Origin: Diplonema papillatum
Lineage: Eukaryota > Euglenozoa > Diplonemea > Diplonemida > Diplonemidae
DNA: 64,000 bases
NCBI GenBank assembly: GCA_030068145.1
Contig: JAPJBO010000831.1
Span: 1 to 64,000, forward strand
Direction: 5' to 3'
Within the stretch, counting starts at the first letter, position 1; every line of letters starts with the position of its first letter. This document shows positions 47,869 through 59,100 of this stretch, in pieces. Position numbers and translations under genes: made by a program. Under the pieces are notes generated by a model that did no database searches, was not told the origin of the DNA, and saw nothing but the letters and a program-made list of their open reading frames with translations.

Positions 47869-49512
47869 CTAGCTCAGGCGCTTCCTGGCCGTCGGCGGCG
47901 GCGGCGGCGGCGGCGAGGACTTGGTGAGGCCGCCGAACGACGCGTACTTCGGCGCGACCTTCGCCGGCTTCGCCAGCCCCGCCTCTTTGCGCGCGGTGAG
48001 CACCTTCGGCCCGCGCGCGTCCGGCTTCCGGAGGGACGAAGGCTTCGCGTCGTCGGGCGCGGCGGCGGCGGCGTGCTTCGGGCTGGGCGGCGGCGGCGCC
48101 TTGTCGTGGTGCTGCCGGAGGATGATCGGCGAAGCCGACGCGTCCCAGTACGCGTCCGCGTGGACGGGCGGCGGGTTCGAGTGCGACGGCGGCAGCGAGT
48201 AGTGGGGGAAGATGTCGGACTCCGACCCCCGCCGCGACGTGGCCGGAGACGCGAGCTTGAACTTCTGCATCGGCGAGTTCACTGTCGGCACCGCCGAAGG
48301 CAGCCTGCCGGGCGACGGGTGCCGGATCGTCCGTCCCTCGCCAGCCTCGCCTCGCATCGGCGACGTCGGATACTTCATGTACCCCGCGCCACGGACGGGG
48401 CTGCCCCTCCCCGGGGACCTCCCCCGTTGCGACATCTCCTCTGCTGTAGGCCTGCTCTTCTTCCGGAACGACCCGCTGCCGCTGCTGCCGCCGCCGCCCT
48501 GCGATGCGAGCACGTCGTGCCTCACGATGAGGTCAACTGGGTGCCTGGGCTCGCCGTGCAGGCCGTGGTCGAGCGGCGTCGATGCCAGGGAGAGGTACAC
48601 GCCGGTCTTCTCGTGGACGAAGGTGATGGCGTCGGCCATGGGGGTAATCGGGTCGGCTTGCCTGCACAGCTGGATGTACTCGGCGAGACCTTTGGTGTGG
48701 AGGAGCTTCGCGAAAGGCTGGTGTTCGAGCATTTTGAGCATGATAGGCTGCATCGGGTGGTCATGGACCGATACGATGGGCTTGACTCGTATGTACACGT
48801 TGGGATCTCTCCCTTCGCTGGATGGCGTAAACGGCTGTTCGTAGTGGGTGGACGCGTGCACGGCCTCATGCGTCGAGCGGCGGGCGGCTTCGTCGCGTTC
48901 CCGCGACACGAGGGACAGCTGCTTGGTCACCTCCGACAGCTGCGACTGCAGCTGTTCGATCTGCCGCGCCTGCTCCGCGGCCACGGCCAGGGCCGCCCGG
49001 CTGTCGGCGCCGGCGCCGGCGAAGCTGGGCGGCGCGGCGCGGATGGAGATGCTCGCGTCTTCGACCCAGGCGCCGTTCACGTACTTGACCCAGGCCACCA
49101 TTTCTTCGGGCGGCACGCCATAGTGCGGGTGCACTCCGCCTTTCCCGTCGCCGGCCGCGATGCACGCTTCGGACGCGAGGACACTCTGCATCCCGCCGTC
49201 GGTGACCGCCCACGCCCCGTGCTCGTCAGTGAACAGCGCGTACCGCTCTGTTCGCCACCACGTCGGCCAACCGCGGACGTCGTGGCCCCTCGTGTACCGG
49301 CCCTCCAGGGTCGACCACTGCGGGGCGACGACTATCAATTCGTCCGAAGCGTAGGCTCCGTTCGACGGGGGCGCGTAGGGGGGGTGCCGGGGGTGGGGCT
49401 CGTGGTGCTGGGGCTGGGGCAGTTGGGGCGGGAACGGCGCGTTTCCTATATGGAGGCGGTTCGCCGGCGAACCGCGCCCGGGCGACACGTCTCGTCTCTC
49501 TCGGAACATCAT
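47869..49512 (-). CDS. Unidentified protein with a short coiled coil
   Basis: About 547 residues from an ATG at 49512 (MMFRERRDVSPGRGSP). The frame is open further upstream only through a CA microsatellite, so this start is preferred. A Pro/His-rich N-terminus is followed by a compact domain with LEGRYTRGHDVRGWPTWW, YALFTDEHGAWAVTDGG and MVAWVKYVNGAWVED. The G-x-Y/W pattern recalls short Trp-rich domains common in alveolate proteins, which is a loose impression only. A coiled coil follows (ARQIEQLQSQLSEVTKQLSL), then a helical part (MLEHQPFAKLLHTKGLAEYI), then a long Ser/Pro/Gly-rich basic tail ending in polyPro. No function is assigned. A decayed copy of the tail lies directly downstream. 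Confidence 0.72.
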   Translation of the reverse strand: MMFRERRDVSPGRGSPANRLHIGNAPFPPQLPQPQHHEPHPRHPPYAPPSNGAYASDELIVVAPQWSTLEGRYTRGHDVRGWPTWWRTERYALFTDEHGAWAVTDGGMQSVLASEACIAAGDGKGGVHPHYGVPPEEMVAWVKYVNGAWVEDASISIRAAPPSFAGAGADSRAALAVAAEQARQIEQLQSQLSEVTKQLSLVSRERDEAARRSTHEAVHASTHYEQPFTPSSEGRDPNVYIRVKPIVSVHDHPMQPIMLKMLEHQPFAKLLHTKGLAEYIQLCRQADPITPMADAITFVHEKTGVYLSLASTPLDHGLHGEPRHPVDLIVRHDVLASQGGGGSSGSGSFRKKSRPTAEEMSQRGRSPGRGSPVRGAGYMKYPTSPMRGEAGEGRTIRHPSPGRLPSAVPTVNSPMQKFKLASPATSRRGSESDIFPHYSLPPSHSNPPPVHADAYWDASASPIILRQHHDKAPPPPSPKHAAAAAPDDAKPSSLRKPDARGPKVLTARKEAGLAKPAKVAPKYASFGGLTKSSPPPPPPPTARKRLS

Positions 49513-49660
49513 TCGATCATCTACAGATCGAACACCGCAACGCGGGCACACAAGGGAACGATCCCTCGCTGCGGTTGAGCAAAACAGAGAGTGAGAGAGA
49601 GCGAGTGAGGGACAAGAGACTCGGTGGGGGGAGTAGGGGCCTCCCTCTGTGTGGACCGGT

Positions 49661-49698
<38 letters not shown>

Positions 49699-49939
49699 TG
49701 TGTGTGTTGCCCTGTCGTTCGTTCTGAGTACTGAATGCACTGCGCGTTTGTGGAGGGCTTTACAAGACTGTGTTGGAACACTTCCATTGGGCCGATATGA
49801 GCTTGTGTCCCATCGTCGTCTATTCGGCATTTCGATGCGGCAGCCAGCGTCAGCTGCGGTCTTGTAGGCAGAGCCACAACCAGAGTGAGCACCACTTTCC
49901 AGAGGTTCCCGTCTTGGAGTTTTGCTGCGGCGCACGAGT

Positions 49940-50000
49940 AACGCTTTTGGCAGAACACTGTCTCGCATACATGTTTATGATGTTAGCATCAACTCTACTT
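49940..50000. repeat. Dispersed repeat R-A, diverged copy
   Basis: Keeps GGCAGAACACTGTC, CATACATGTTTATGATGTTA and GCATCAACTCTACTT. Confidence 0.5.
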
Positions 50001-51189
50001 GTGCATTTGGTGGTTCGGTTTTCGCTGAGCCTTTCTACTTCTGAGCGCCGGTCTAAAGCATTTCGAGAATTCACGACGGCCGGACTGGTTTCTGCCTTCT
50101 GCGTCGCTGCAACGAAGCAAAGCGGAAAAGGCGCAGGCAGGGAGCAAGAGCGTTGAATGGCAGTTTCTAATCTGTCTTTGTCGTCCAGCCGCCGTAGGCG
50201 GTGGGAGGGGTCCCAACTCCCGGTGCAAACACCCTGTGGTAAAATGAGACGGCCCCACCCACCCCCCGTGCAGCCACGGACAAGAGAACGACAAAAAAAG
50301 CGCAGTTCGTTCGGTGTTCCTTCTTCCTTCCCGACGACAGCGAGTCTCAGACTAGCCCACCTGGAGGTTAGTTGATTCCTTGAGGCACGTTTTCTCTACC
50401 GGCGGAAGTTGTTTGGGGCTAGCTTTTCTTTTCAATTTTCTTTCATCAGCCGCCCATTGCCCTTTTTCTCCCTACCGTGTCGTATCTCTTCCAAAAGGCT
50501 CACTTTTCTTTTTCGCAAGGCCCATGGAGACGCAAGCGGATCGTCACAGTGCTGACAACGTGATGATTGCTACTCGCATAAAGTTCAAGAGAATGTAACC
50601 ACCGGGCTGAGAGGATGCTTGTTCGACACTTCGCTGTGTGATGCATCGGCAGAGAGCAGGACGTGCAGTGCGGTTGAGGAGATGACAACCGCAGACCATT
50701 TGCACGCAACCTTGATGTGTTTTTATTTAACCCAACGGCGGACAAGGAACGGGCATGCAAGGAACGTTCTTTCAATCTTAGAATCTGAACCGCGCTTCTA
50801 AACCTCGTCACATAGTTTCGTCCCGCCGCCCAAGGCGAGTCTTGGTTTCTATATCATACAACGAAGAGTGGCGTCGCCGTGGAACTGCAAGGCCGAAGGT
50901 CGATGCCCTCACGTGTGGCGCAGCCGGCAAAACTCTCGCGCGTGCACGCGTCGGTGCATGGATCGACATCGGAGTGATGGATTTGGTTGAGCTGGACAAA
51001 AAAGCTGGGACGGACTAATGACGGCCTCTATCGTCGGACTAAATTCAGACCACGGGCCCAGAACCTCGCCGGACCCAGACGGAAGTTAGGGATTAGGCAA
51101 CAGACACTTGGAGCACAAACAAACTTTTGCATCAGAAAGTCCGGAAACAGCGAGAGCAAGATGAAAAAGACCCGTGAGAGACCGCTGGG

Positions 51190-51330
51190 AGATCGGGGGA
51201 TTGCGAAAACGTGCTTTGGGATGGATATGTGTCCGACACCGCACTGGTCTCGTCTGCGCCGCGTTTCGGTCCTTTTAGTCACAGGCACCATCATCAGCGC
51301 GGAACCTGAGTCTGCAACACACCGGGGGAG
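51190..51330. repeat. Dispersed repeat R-D, copy 3
   Basis: Diverged copy: GGGGATTGCGAAAACGTGCT, GACACCGCACTGGTCTCGTC and CACCATCATCAGCGCGGAAC. Confidence 0.7.
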
Positions 51331-51721
51331 GGGATGGGGCTCGTCATTTATCTGCTTCAGCTTTTATTCGCTCAATGTCAAAGTCAGTGTCACGTAAGCA
51401 CCATGTTGCTCTTTTCTAGAGTGGTTTCTTTCTGCAGTGGCATGGGTGTTTCTCTGCTTCGTGGCGGAACCATCTTCCAACACAAAGCACGGTGCTTGTG
51501 GGTTGTTTCTTGTGCATAAAACAAAACGAAGACCCTCCTCGCTCACATAGGACCGCCAATGGATGAATTTAGATGGCCCAATACACTGTTCTGGGTCATC
51601 TCGCCGACTCCTGGATGAACTCTGAGGGACATAGCGCGGTTTCCGGCTCGTCGGGACTCAAGGAAGCCGCTGCAGACGACCTTCAAGCAGGCAGTGGAAC
51701 TGGCAGGGATGGCACAATGTT

Positions 51722-51915
51722 CCCGGGGGTGCTTGCAAGAACGTGCTTGGAATGGGTATGTGCTCAACACCGCACTGGTCCCGTCTGCGCCGTGTTTCGG
51801 TCCTTTAAGCCACGGACACACGAGGCGGTCATCGAACCTGAGTGTCTGCAGACAGGACAGGCGAGTCTGGTTTGGCAGGCGGCTGTTCGTAGCTCGGCAC
51901 AGCCAGGACTAGTCC
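51722..51915. repeat. Dispersed repeat R-D, copy 4
   Basis: About 190 bp closely matching 42466-42665, including the GAACCTGAGTGTCTGCAG and GGCTGTTCGTAGCTCG segments. Confidence 0.8.
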
Positions 51916-52814
51916 CGTGGGGGAGGGCGAGCAAAAAATGGGCTCTCGGGGGAAGGAGTGCACCAGCAACGTGTCGTGCTTTTTTTGAAATCAGAGGCGG
52001 TAAAATACTTGCAGCAGAAAGCTACGTGTGGCATCGCGCACTCTTTAGTTGTGCCCCAAGAGAGCACAAGTTTGAGTTAAACAAGAGCAGATAATAGGAT
52101 ACGGCCCCAGGCCTCACACACTCCTGTCTCAGCCCGACAGTAGACGAGAGAGTACGACTAACAACGCGCATTCTGTCGGCCTGTAGAAGAGGATCGATAT
52201 CGGCCTCCGTGACAACCACGTCCCACGCACTCGTCTCGGTAGATAGGTACAAGGTCCGATCTCTTAGTTTGAGTCAAGCAGCACGCATGTTGCCGCGGAT
52301 GCGGATTTAGTTGAAATCAGACCCCGCTCTCTGCCTCAGGTCGGGAATAGATGATGGCACGGTCTCTTGATGCAATCAACCAACGCGCGTTGGCTGAACT
52401 AGATCCTACCTTTCGCGTCTTCCTGATTGGCCTTGACCGTCGACCGTAGGATCGCCACCTTCGCAAGTTTCCCCTCCCTCTTCTCTCACGAAGCTGCGCC
52501 CTGTTCAGAGAGGAAACAATAAACACATAATCCCCGGGGAATACCCTTCGCTGCATTGGCCCTTCGTGTTCTTCCCGTGGCCGGCATTTTCAGGGCACGC
52601 GGCACACACGGTTCCTCAGGAGAAGAAGCTCATCCGACGCTGCCGTATTCACTTGTGTCGCCGTCAGGTGTTGCAACGGTTCGTTCACGATGATGATGTG
52701 GTCATGCCATGGACAGACGCGAGCGCCGTGGAACCGGCACAGCTCTTTTCGATCCTCTCGCCGCCATCAGGAGCTGGTGTTGCGTGGTCATCATCGTATC
52801 GCAGCCGCCAGAAG

Positions 52815-53093
52815 CTAGCCCCGCGGCCGGATGGCGATTCCTTCGAACTTGAAGTCTCCTGGGATGGGCACGTCGTCCATCACAACCTGCAATGTGTAGA
52901 AAAGAAGGTGGTTTGGTGCCGTGACGCCGAGTGAACAACGCGGTGAACTCGGCGGTGAAATCGGTCGGAAAAGAAATGCGTTGTGGACATCGATTAGGCG
53001 CGGATTTGTATGTTGCCTTGCTTCCTTTTACTTTCATCAACAGCACCATAATTTATTTCTGCCGCCTTTTATTCTCTGTGTGGTGCTGCCGAA

Positions 53094-53124
<31 letters not shown>

Positions 53125-56100
53125 CGAGTTAGAGTGCAGGGACCATCTCTCCGGGGAGTTTCCGGTCTCCTCACTTCTCTTCGCACTGCTACGGCGGGCG
53201 TAAGTCGCTCCGGAGGCGCGCTGCAGGTTGCGGCTCTGCTACAGTGAGTGGCGGCACCGGAGTTGGTGCTGCAGCGGGCGCTCTGGCCGGCGGGCGAGCT
53301 CGTCTCGCGGGGGATCGCCGCCTTGTAACGCTGCGGGCCCTCTTCTTCCTCGCGACTGCGCGGCCTACGGCGGCGGCTAACACCTTGATGGGAAACTTCA
53401 GCTTCCATTGAGCGAAGGCTACGTCCTGAGGGTACACGGGTTTGGCGTCATTCCAGCTGTCTTTGGAGCAAACTGCTACTATGCCGTTTAACATCGCCTC
53501 TGTCCTCCGTCCAGCCGCAAAACGTGGACGGTGTGTGAATCCCGGCATTGCCGGCGCACCCAGGCAGCGTAAAGAGCATACACCCTGACGCCACTTCCCG
53601 GGGAAGGCTGAGGCCCCCGTGTCAGCAAAGCTTAGGTCGTTGATGGCTCGTGTTAGATATCCTATCTGCAACCCTTTTTCGGCAAACGTTTCCCCAGGCA
53701 GCTTGGATCGCGTGTAGGCCTCAAAATCCAAAGCGAGTTCCACGCCGGTCGTAGGGAGAGGGGGGGTGTTGACCCAACGTAGATTCCTTAGCCAGTAGAC
53801 TAGCGTCGCCGCGAAGCGCGTCCCGATCTGCTTCGTGAGGAGCTCACGGCTGTCCCTTGCCAGCTCAACGTCATATCTCCCTGCCGCGGCGGAGGCAAGC
53901 TCCCAGGGGCGCGTCGTCGCGATATTACGCTGCGCTTGCGCCATCTCGATGGAGATGGTCCCGATCAGCTTCTGGACCCTCTCCACGAGTACCGGCGGGG
54001 TTCCGATGGGGGGAATCCCCCGTGTGCTCAGGCATAGGGGCATATTCTGTGCCGCCACTCCTGCGACGTCGAGTCGGCAACGTAGATTGACCCACCTGCC
54101 CCCCGGTCCCGGGCATTCCCAGAAATAGTGCAGCAGGGTCCCCGGCGTCCCACCGTCGCAGAACTCGCATACGCCGTCATCCGTTCCCCATTTTCTGTTG
54201 CACCACTCGCGAGAGTACACCGCTCCTGCGATGCATTTGCGGATTGCAAAGCTGAGCCTGTCCTCCGTCGCGCGGTTCTGCCACAGTCTGTTCAGCAGGC
54301 GCACATCCACCCCCCTCTCGATACCCGAGTAGCCTTGCCTTTGTGTCGTCAGGTAGCGCCACGCTCGAAGACGCAGGCCCTCACGGACGAAGTGCAGTGT
54401 CTCCTTCCCGGAAAAAGGCACGGTCGCACCTTCGAACGATAGCAACTCGAAACTGTGCCGCTTCGCCGGCAGGAAACGTATCTCTCGAAGGAGATTGGAT
54501 ATCAGCCCGACGGGGCCCTTTAAGGAGGCGTCAGCCCCGGATACAAGAAGGGCATCCATTCGCAGCCGAAACCTCTCCTTCTGGTATTGCTTCGCGGCGG
54601 TGCGGAGTGAGCTGTACCCGGAGGCGCATGCCGGATCGCACAAGTGCGCCTTCGCAACAAGGGTAAGTGTCGCGAGGGGGCTCTTCGCCCGATTTGAGCG
54701 AGGAATCAAGCAGGCGGAGAGAGCCGTGCGAAGGACGGAGTTGTTCGCAAAGCCACCGGCCGAGTTGGCGCAGTAGGCCGCGCCGTAGTGCGCGGATGCC
54801 GCGATCGTCTGCATGACGCGGAACTTGGTGCGCGGCTTCAGTGGCGACGCTTCCAGCCTGGCTGCGGCTTCCACGGTCGCGTCAGACCTACCGTTGTCCA
54901 CAGGCCCTTCTGTGCCCAGGGGAACGCCCAGAACCTTAACGGTCTTCACCGACTTCACCGCCTTGCCTCCAACCTCGAGACGGGGGCCTTTTTCCGACGT
55001 CGAGAAGGAGGCACACTTGCCTTCGTTGAGAGCGAGGCCGGTCAGACTCCCGAATATCGCGGTGACTTCTATTCCTTCCTGGAGCAGCTTCGCGAGTCGC
55101 GAGAGGAGGTACAAGTCATCAGCAAAGGACTTCGGACTCACTCGTGCCCGGCTGACCAGGGCTTTCGAGAGCACGGACAGAAGGGCGTTGATCAGGACCA
55201 CGGAGATAGGGCAGCCTTGGAGGATGCCGTTCGTGACCTTGAATTCATCGCCCACTCCCAGCGGGTACTTAAAACGACGTCTGAGGTACTTATAGACGTG
55301 GCGCAGCGGCGCCAGCACACGCTCATGCAGCCCCAGAGCCTCAACTAGGTCGAGTACCAAACCTTGTGGAACGCGGTCAAAACATTTCGCAAAGTCGAGC
55401 GCGATCCCATGTAGCGGCGTTCCGTTAATAAGGGATTCCTCTATCGACAGCGCGATGTCCATGACGACGTCGTCGCAGGAGTGGCCTTTCCGGAAGCCAT
55501 GTTGAGACTCGTGTATCCACTGCTCTTGCCAGACAAGAACCTCCTGCAGACGCACACTAGCCCAAAGACGATAAACGACACTGGAGACGGTGATGGGCCG
55601 CAGCTTCAGGGGGTCATCTCCTTCTCCCTTGGGAATCAGGGTGACTAGCGCGTCTAGAACCCCGTCGGGCCATAGGCCCGTCTCCTCGACTTCGTTCAGT
55701 ACTGCAGCAAACCCTTCCAGGATTGTGTCCGGCAGGGCCGCAACTTCTCGCATGCGCCAGCCGTCCACGCCGCATGACGATTGCACACCTTTCTTCCTCG
55801 CTATCGACCGTAGGCGGTCGGCCGTGATGGGGCCCAGTTGGCACGGGTGTTGCGCAATAAAGTCACCATATTCTCGCAGGAAGGGGGCGAACTCGGGTTC
55901 CTTTTTCCCGGCATACATGCGTAGCACGGGGTCCCACTTCCTCCTTACCGTCGCGTCAACTTCCACCAAGTTCGCCGTGAGTCGCCCGTCGCGACCGTTC
56001 GTAAAATAGAATGTCGGCGGCGCCTCCTTCTTCACCCAAGCAAAAGACTCCTTACCCAGAGGGTTACGGAGCTCGCGCTGACACCTTGCGATTTCCAGGT

Positions 56101-59100
56101 ACCTCGAATTTAACGTAGTCTGGGCCAGGCTCTGGCACACGTCCGAGATAGTGTGTGATAGGCCCCGCGCGGCCTTCGCCGATGGCGGTATCAGTGGCAA
56201 AGCACACTTCCCGTCCGTACGCTGGAGGATGAAGCTTTGAAACGACCGTATTTTGTCCCACTGCCCTTTGAGCAGGAGCGACAACGGGCACGGGGCGCTG
56301 GACATATCCTCCCATTTGGCTCGTGCGGCCGAGTATTCCCGCATGCGTCCGAGAAGACACCTGGCTCTCTTCAGAGGTGCGGTGTCGGCCCCCGCACCCT
56401 CCGGGGACGGCCTCGCGGACACGCGCTGGGTGCTCAGCCTCCGCCGCTCTCCTCGCCCGCGGTAGGCCGCCAGGTTACCCTCAATCTTGGACTTCTGGAG
56501 CAGATAATCCTCCGCCGCCCGCGAGATACGCAGCCAGAGAAAATCCACCCTCTGGCTGTCTTCTAGTCCGCGGGGGCACGGGTCGGCGAGTCGGTATTTC
56601 GCGACTACAGCTTTGAGAGCTGCGGTGTCGGTACGGTCAGTCAGACCGGATCCAGGGATGGCACGGGGGAAGCGGAACACCGCGTTAAGTTGCTGGAAAG
56701 CGGTGAGGTGAAGCTCAGCTCGAATCGCCTTATGTGTCGGGAACCCGGCCTCGAAGGTTTCTACGTTTCCAAGAGCGGAAGAGGCGATTTCGTTGGTAAG
56801 CACAAGGTCAATGCGTGACGGCTCCCCGTGGTAGCAGGTGTGCTCCGGAGGCCTGCTCAGGGACTTCGCGTGAAGCTCGGCACAGTCAGTCCACCCGTTT
56901 CGCAGTGCGAAGCGTAGGGCAGGAGAGTTCAGAGGGTCTGTGTTCAGGTCACCTGCAACTACAATCGGTACCGCGCCCAGGCGCCGGCGCATGCCCCAGA
57001 GAACCCCCTCGACCAACTTCTCACGTTCAATCCGAGCCGAGTGGCCGCAATGTCCGTACAACGAAACCACGTGAAGCGCACCCTTCCCGCTTCCGGTCGC
57101 GACACGTACGTGGAGGAAGCGAGCTGCCTCGTAGGCCCGCTCTTCAACGACATCGAACGGGCTAACCACGCATGCCGGCAGGCCTTTCCTCACAAGGATT
57201 GCTACACCGGCGCTCCCCCCGGTTATTTGGGATGGAACGTCGTTGCCACATTTACGCCCTTCGCAGCAGGAACCGAAGAAAGGCTGCCAGACGTCGAGAG
57301 CAGCACACTCCTTCAGGGCCATCCGGATTTTCTTCTGCCCGGTGCTCGTCAGCTTCGTCTCCTGCAAGCAGATGACGTCCGCCACAATGCCGCAGAGGAG
57401 GAGCACGTTCTTTAACAACGAGGTTACGTTGATCGTTACTACACGTAAGGGTGGTAGGCGAGGGCCGGACCCAGAGGATGTAGTGAGGGTAAGGTTGTGT
57501 GACGCGTATGACGCGTGGTATAATTGAGGGCTCACCATTTTGAGTCCGCGGGGTCGACGGCGGGCGCCTGCGCAGGCGAGGGCGGTGTTGGGGGGGCGTC
57601 TTGCAGTTTAGCCCAGCACGCATGGCAAACCACCGCCTCACAGGGGCCGTGTGCACATTGACGCCTCGCCTGTCCTACTTGCATACTCTTGCAGCAGACT
57701 TCGCATAGGAACGCTTTATCGTTTTCGTATGCCTCCTGCCAGTTGGCGTGCCGGCAGTCGGTAGCCATATTGTCAGCGGTGTCGACCCGCGCCACCTTGT
57801 CCTGGGTCGTCGTCTCATCGCTGGCGCGGCTCCGCTTCTGTCCAGGAACGGGTTCTGGGCGTTCTTGGAGGCTCGCGAGGAACTCGCGAGGGAGATTAAT
57901 CTTCACCCGCTGGCACTGTGTGGTGAACCCCTTCTTTTGCCTCGCGTCGATGGATCGGTCGTATTTCCTGATCGAGATTGACGCCCGATCAAGGCGGTAG
58001 AGCACTGGTGCCGGAGGTCCCTGGTCGGCAATGACCACGCACACAGTATCCCCTCGCCGTTTGAACGAACCGACCGGCTCCACATTCCATTCGGCTGCTG
58101 CGCAGGCGGCGAGGAGGTCGGACGGGTGCTCCGCCGGACACGCCGTGGTGACGATGTACTTGTCACCCCGACGCTGGCGCTTCGACAGCTTCTTCCCGAC
58201 CGCCGATTCCGTGGCGGCGACGTGCTCCGGGGTCGTTCGTATGCCGAAGACGCCGGTTTTCGCACCGCCGATCACACCGAAAGTGTTCGGTGTCCGGGAA
58301 GCTATCTGGCGCGCTTCCTCGAGGGCGCAGTCGCTCACCCACACCGCCGGCAGCGTGTCCGTTCCGTTGACGAACGACATGGCCTTCCAGAAAGTGCCGG
58401 CCTTCCCGGAGCTCCGAAGCAACTTCGGCACGTCTTCGACTGGAACGCGGACGCTCACCTCACACACGCCCTGACGTCGGTGCACCTTCGTAAACACCGA
58501 CGACCAGTCCATGCGCAGACCTTCGGCTTCCGCCGCCTTCTTCGCCATGATCCTGACCGACTGGCCAGCCTTCATCGCCGTCTCCCACGTAGTGGCGTGG
58601 ACATAAGCCGCACGTACCTGGAATAGGCACACCTGTGTCGTCGGCTGCCCGGGGGCGACCGTTTTGCACGATACCGTCGGCGGGGTGACGTTGTAGTACT
58701 TCGCCCACACGTCCTGGTGGTTCCCGTCAGAAAGCACCACCAGGTGCCTCGCCGACTCTGCCCACGGCACGGTGCACACGACGGCTACTTTTGCGCCCGG
58801 ACAGACCCCGATGAGGTCCAGGGCAGCCCCCCATGCGTACTCCGCATCCTCGGTGTTCGCGGCAACAAGGACGCCGCCTTTCTTGCACCCCATCTCGACA
58901 CCGGACTCGACCTTTGGCACTCCCCAGCCATCGAGTACCATGACGGCCTTCGGACGTGAGCGTCGGGTCTTTTCGGCCCACGTGCTCCCTTTGGGCGTGT
59001 TCGGTTGCGCCGCCGCTGCATCGCGCACTTTCCGTATCGTCGCTGCAGAGGCCTGAAGTGCTGTACCACACCTGAGAACAGGTGTAAAACAGAGGCGCGC

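Larger units (their letters stand above)
49513..52814. other. Gene-free stretch with R-A and R-D repeats
   Basis: A short (TG)n lies at 49662-49706, an R-A relic at 49940-50000, and R-D copies at 51190 and 51722. A minus-strand frame at 52022-52252 (76 codons) reads somewhat protein-like but lacks other support. Confidence 0.5.
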
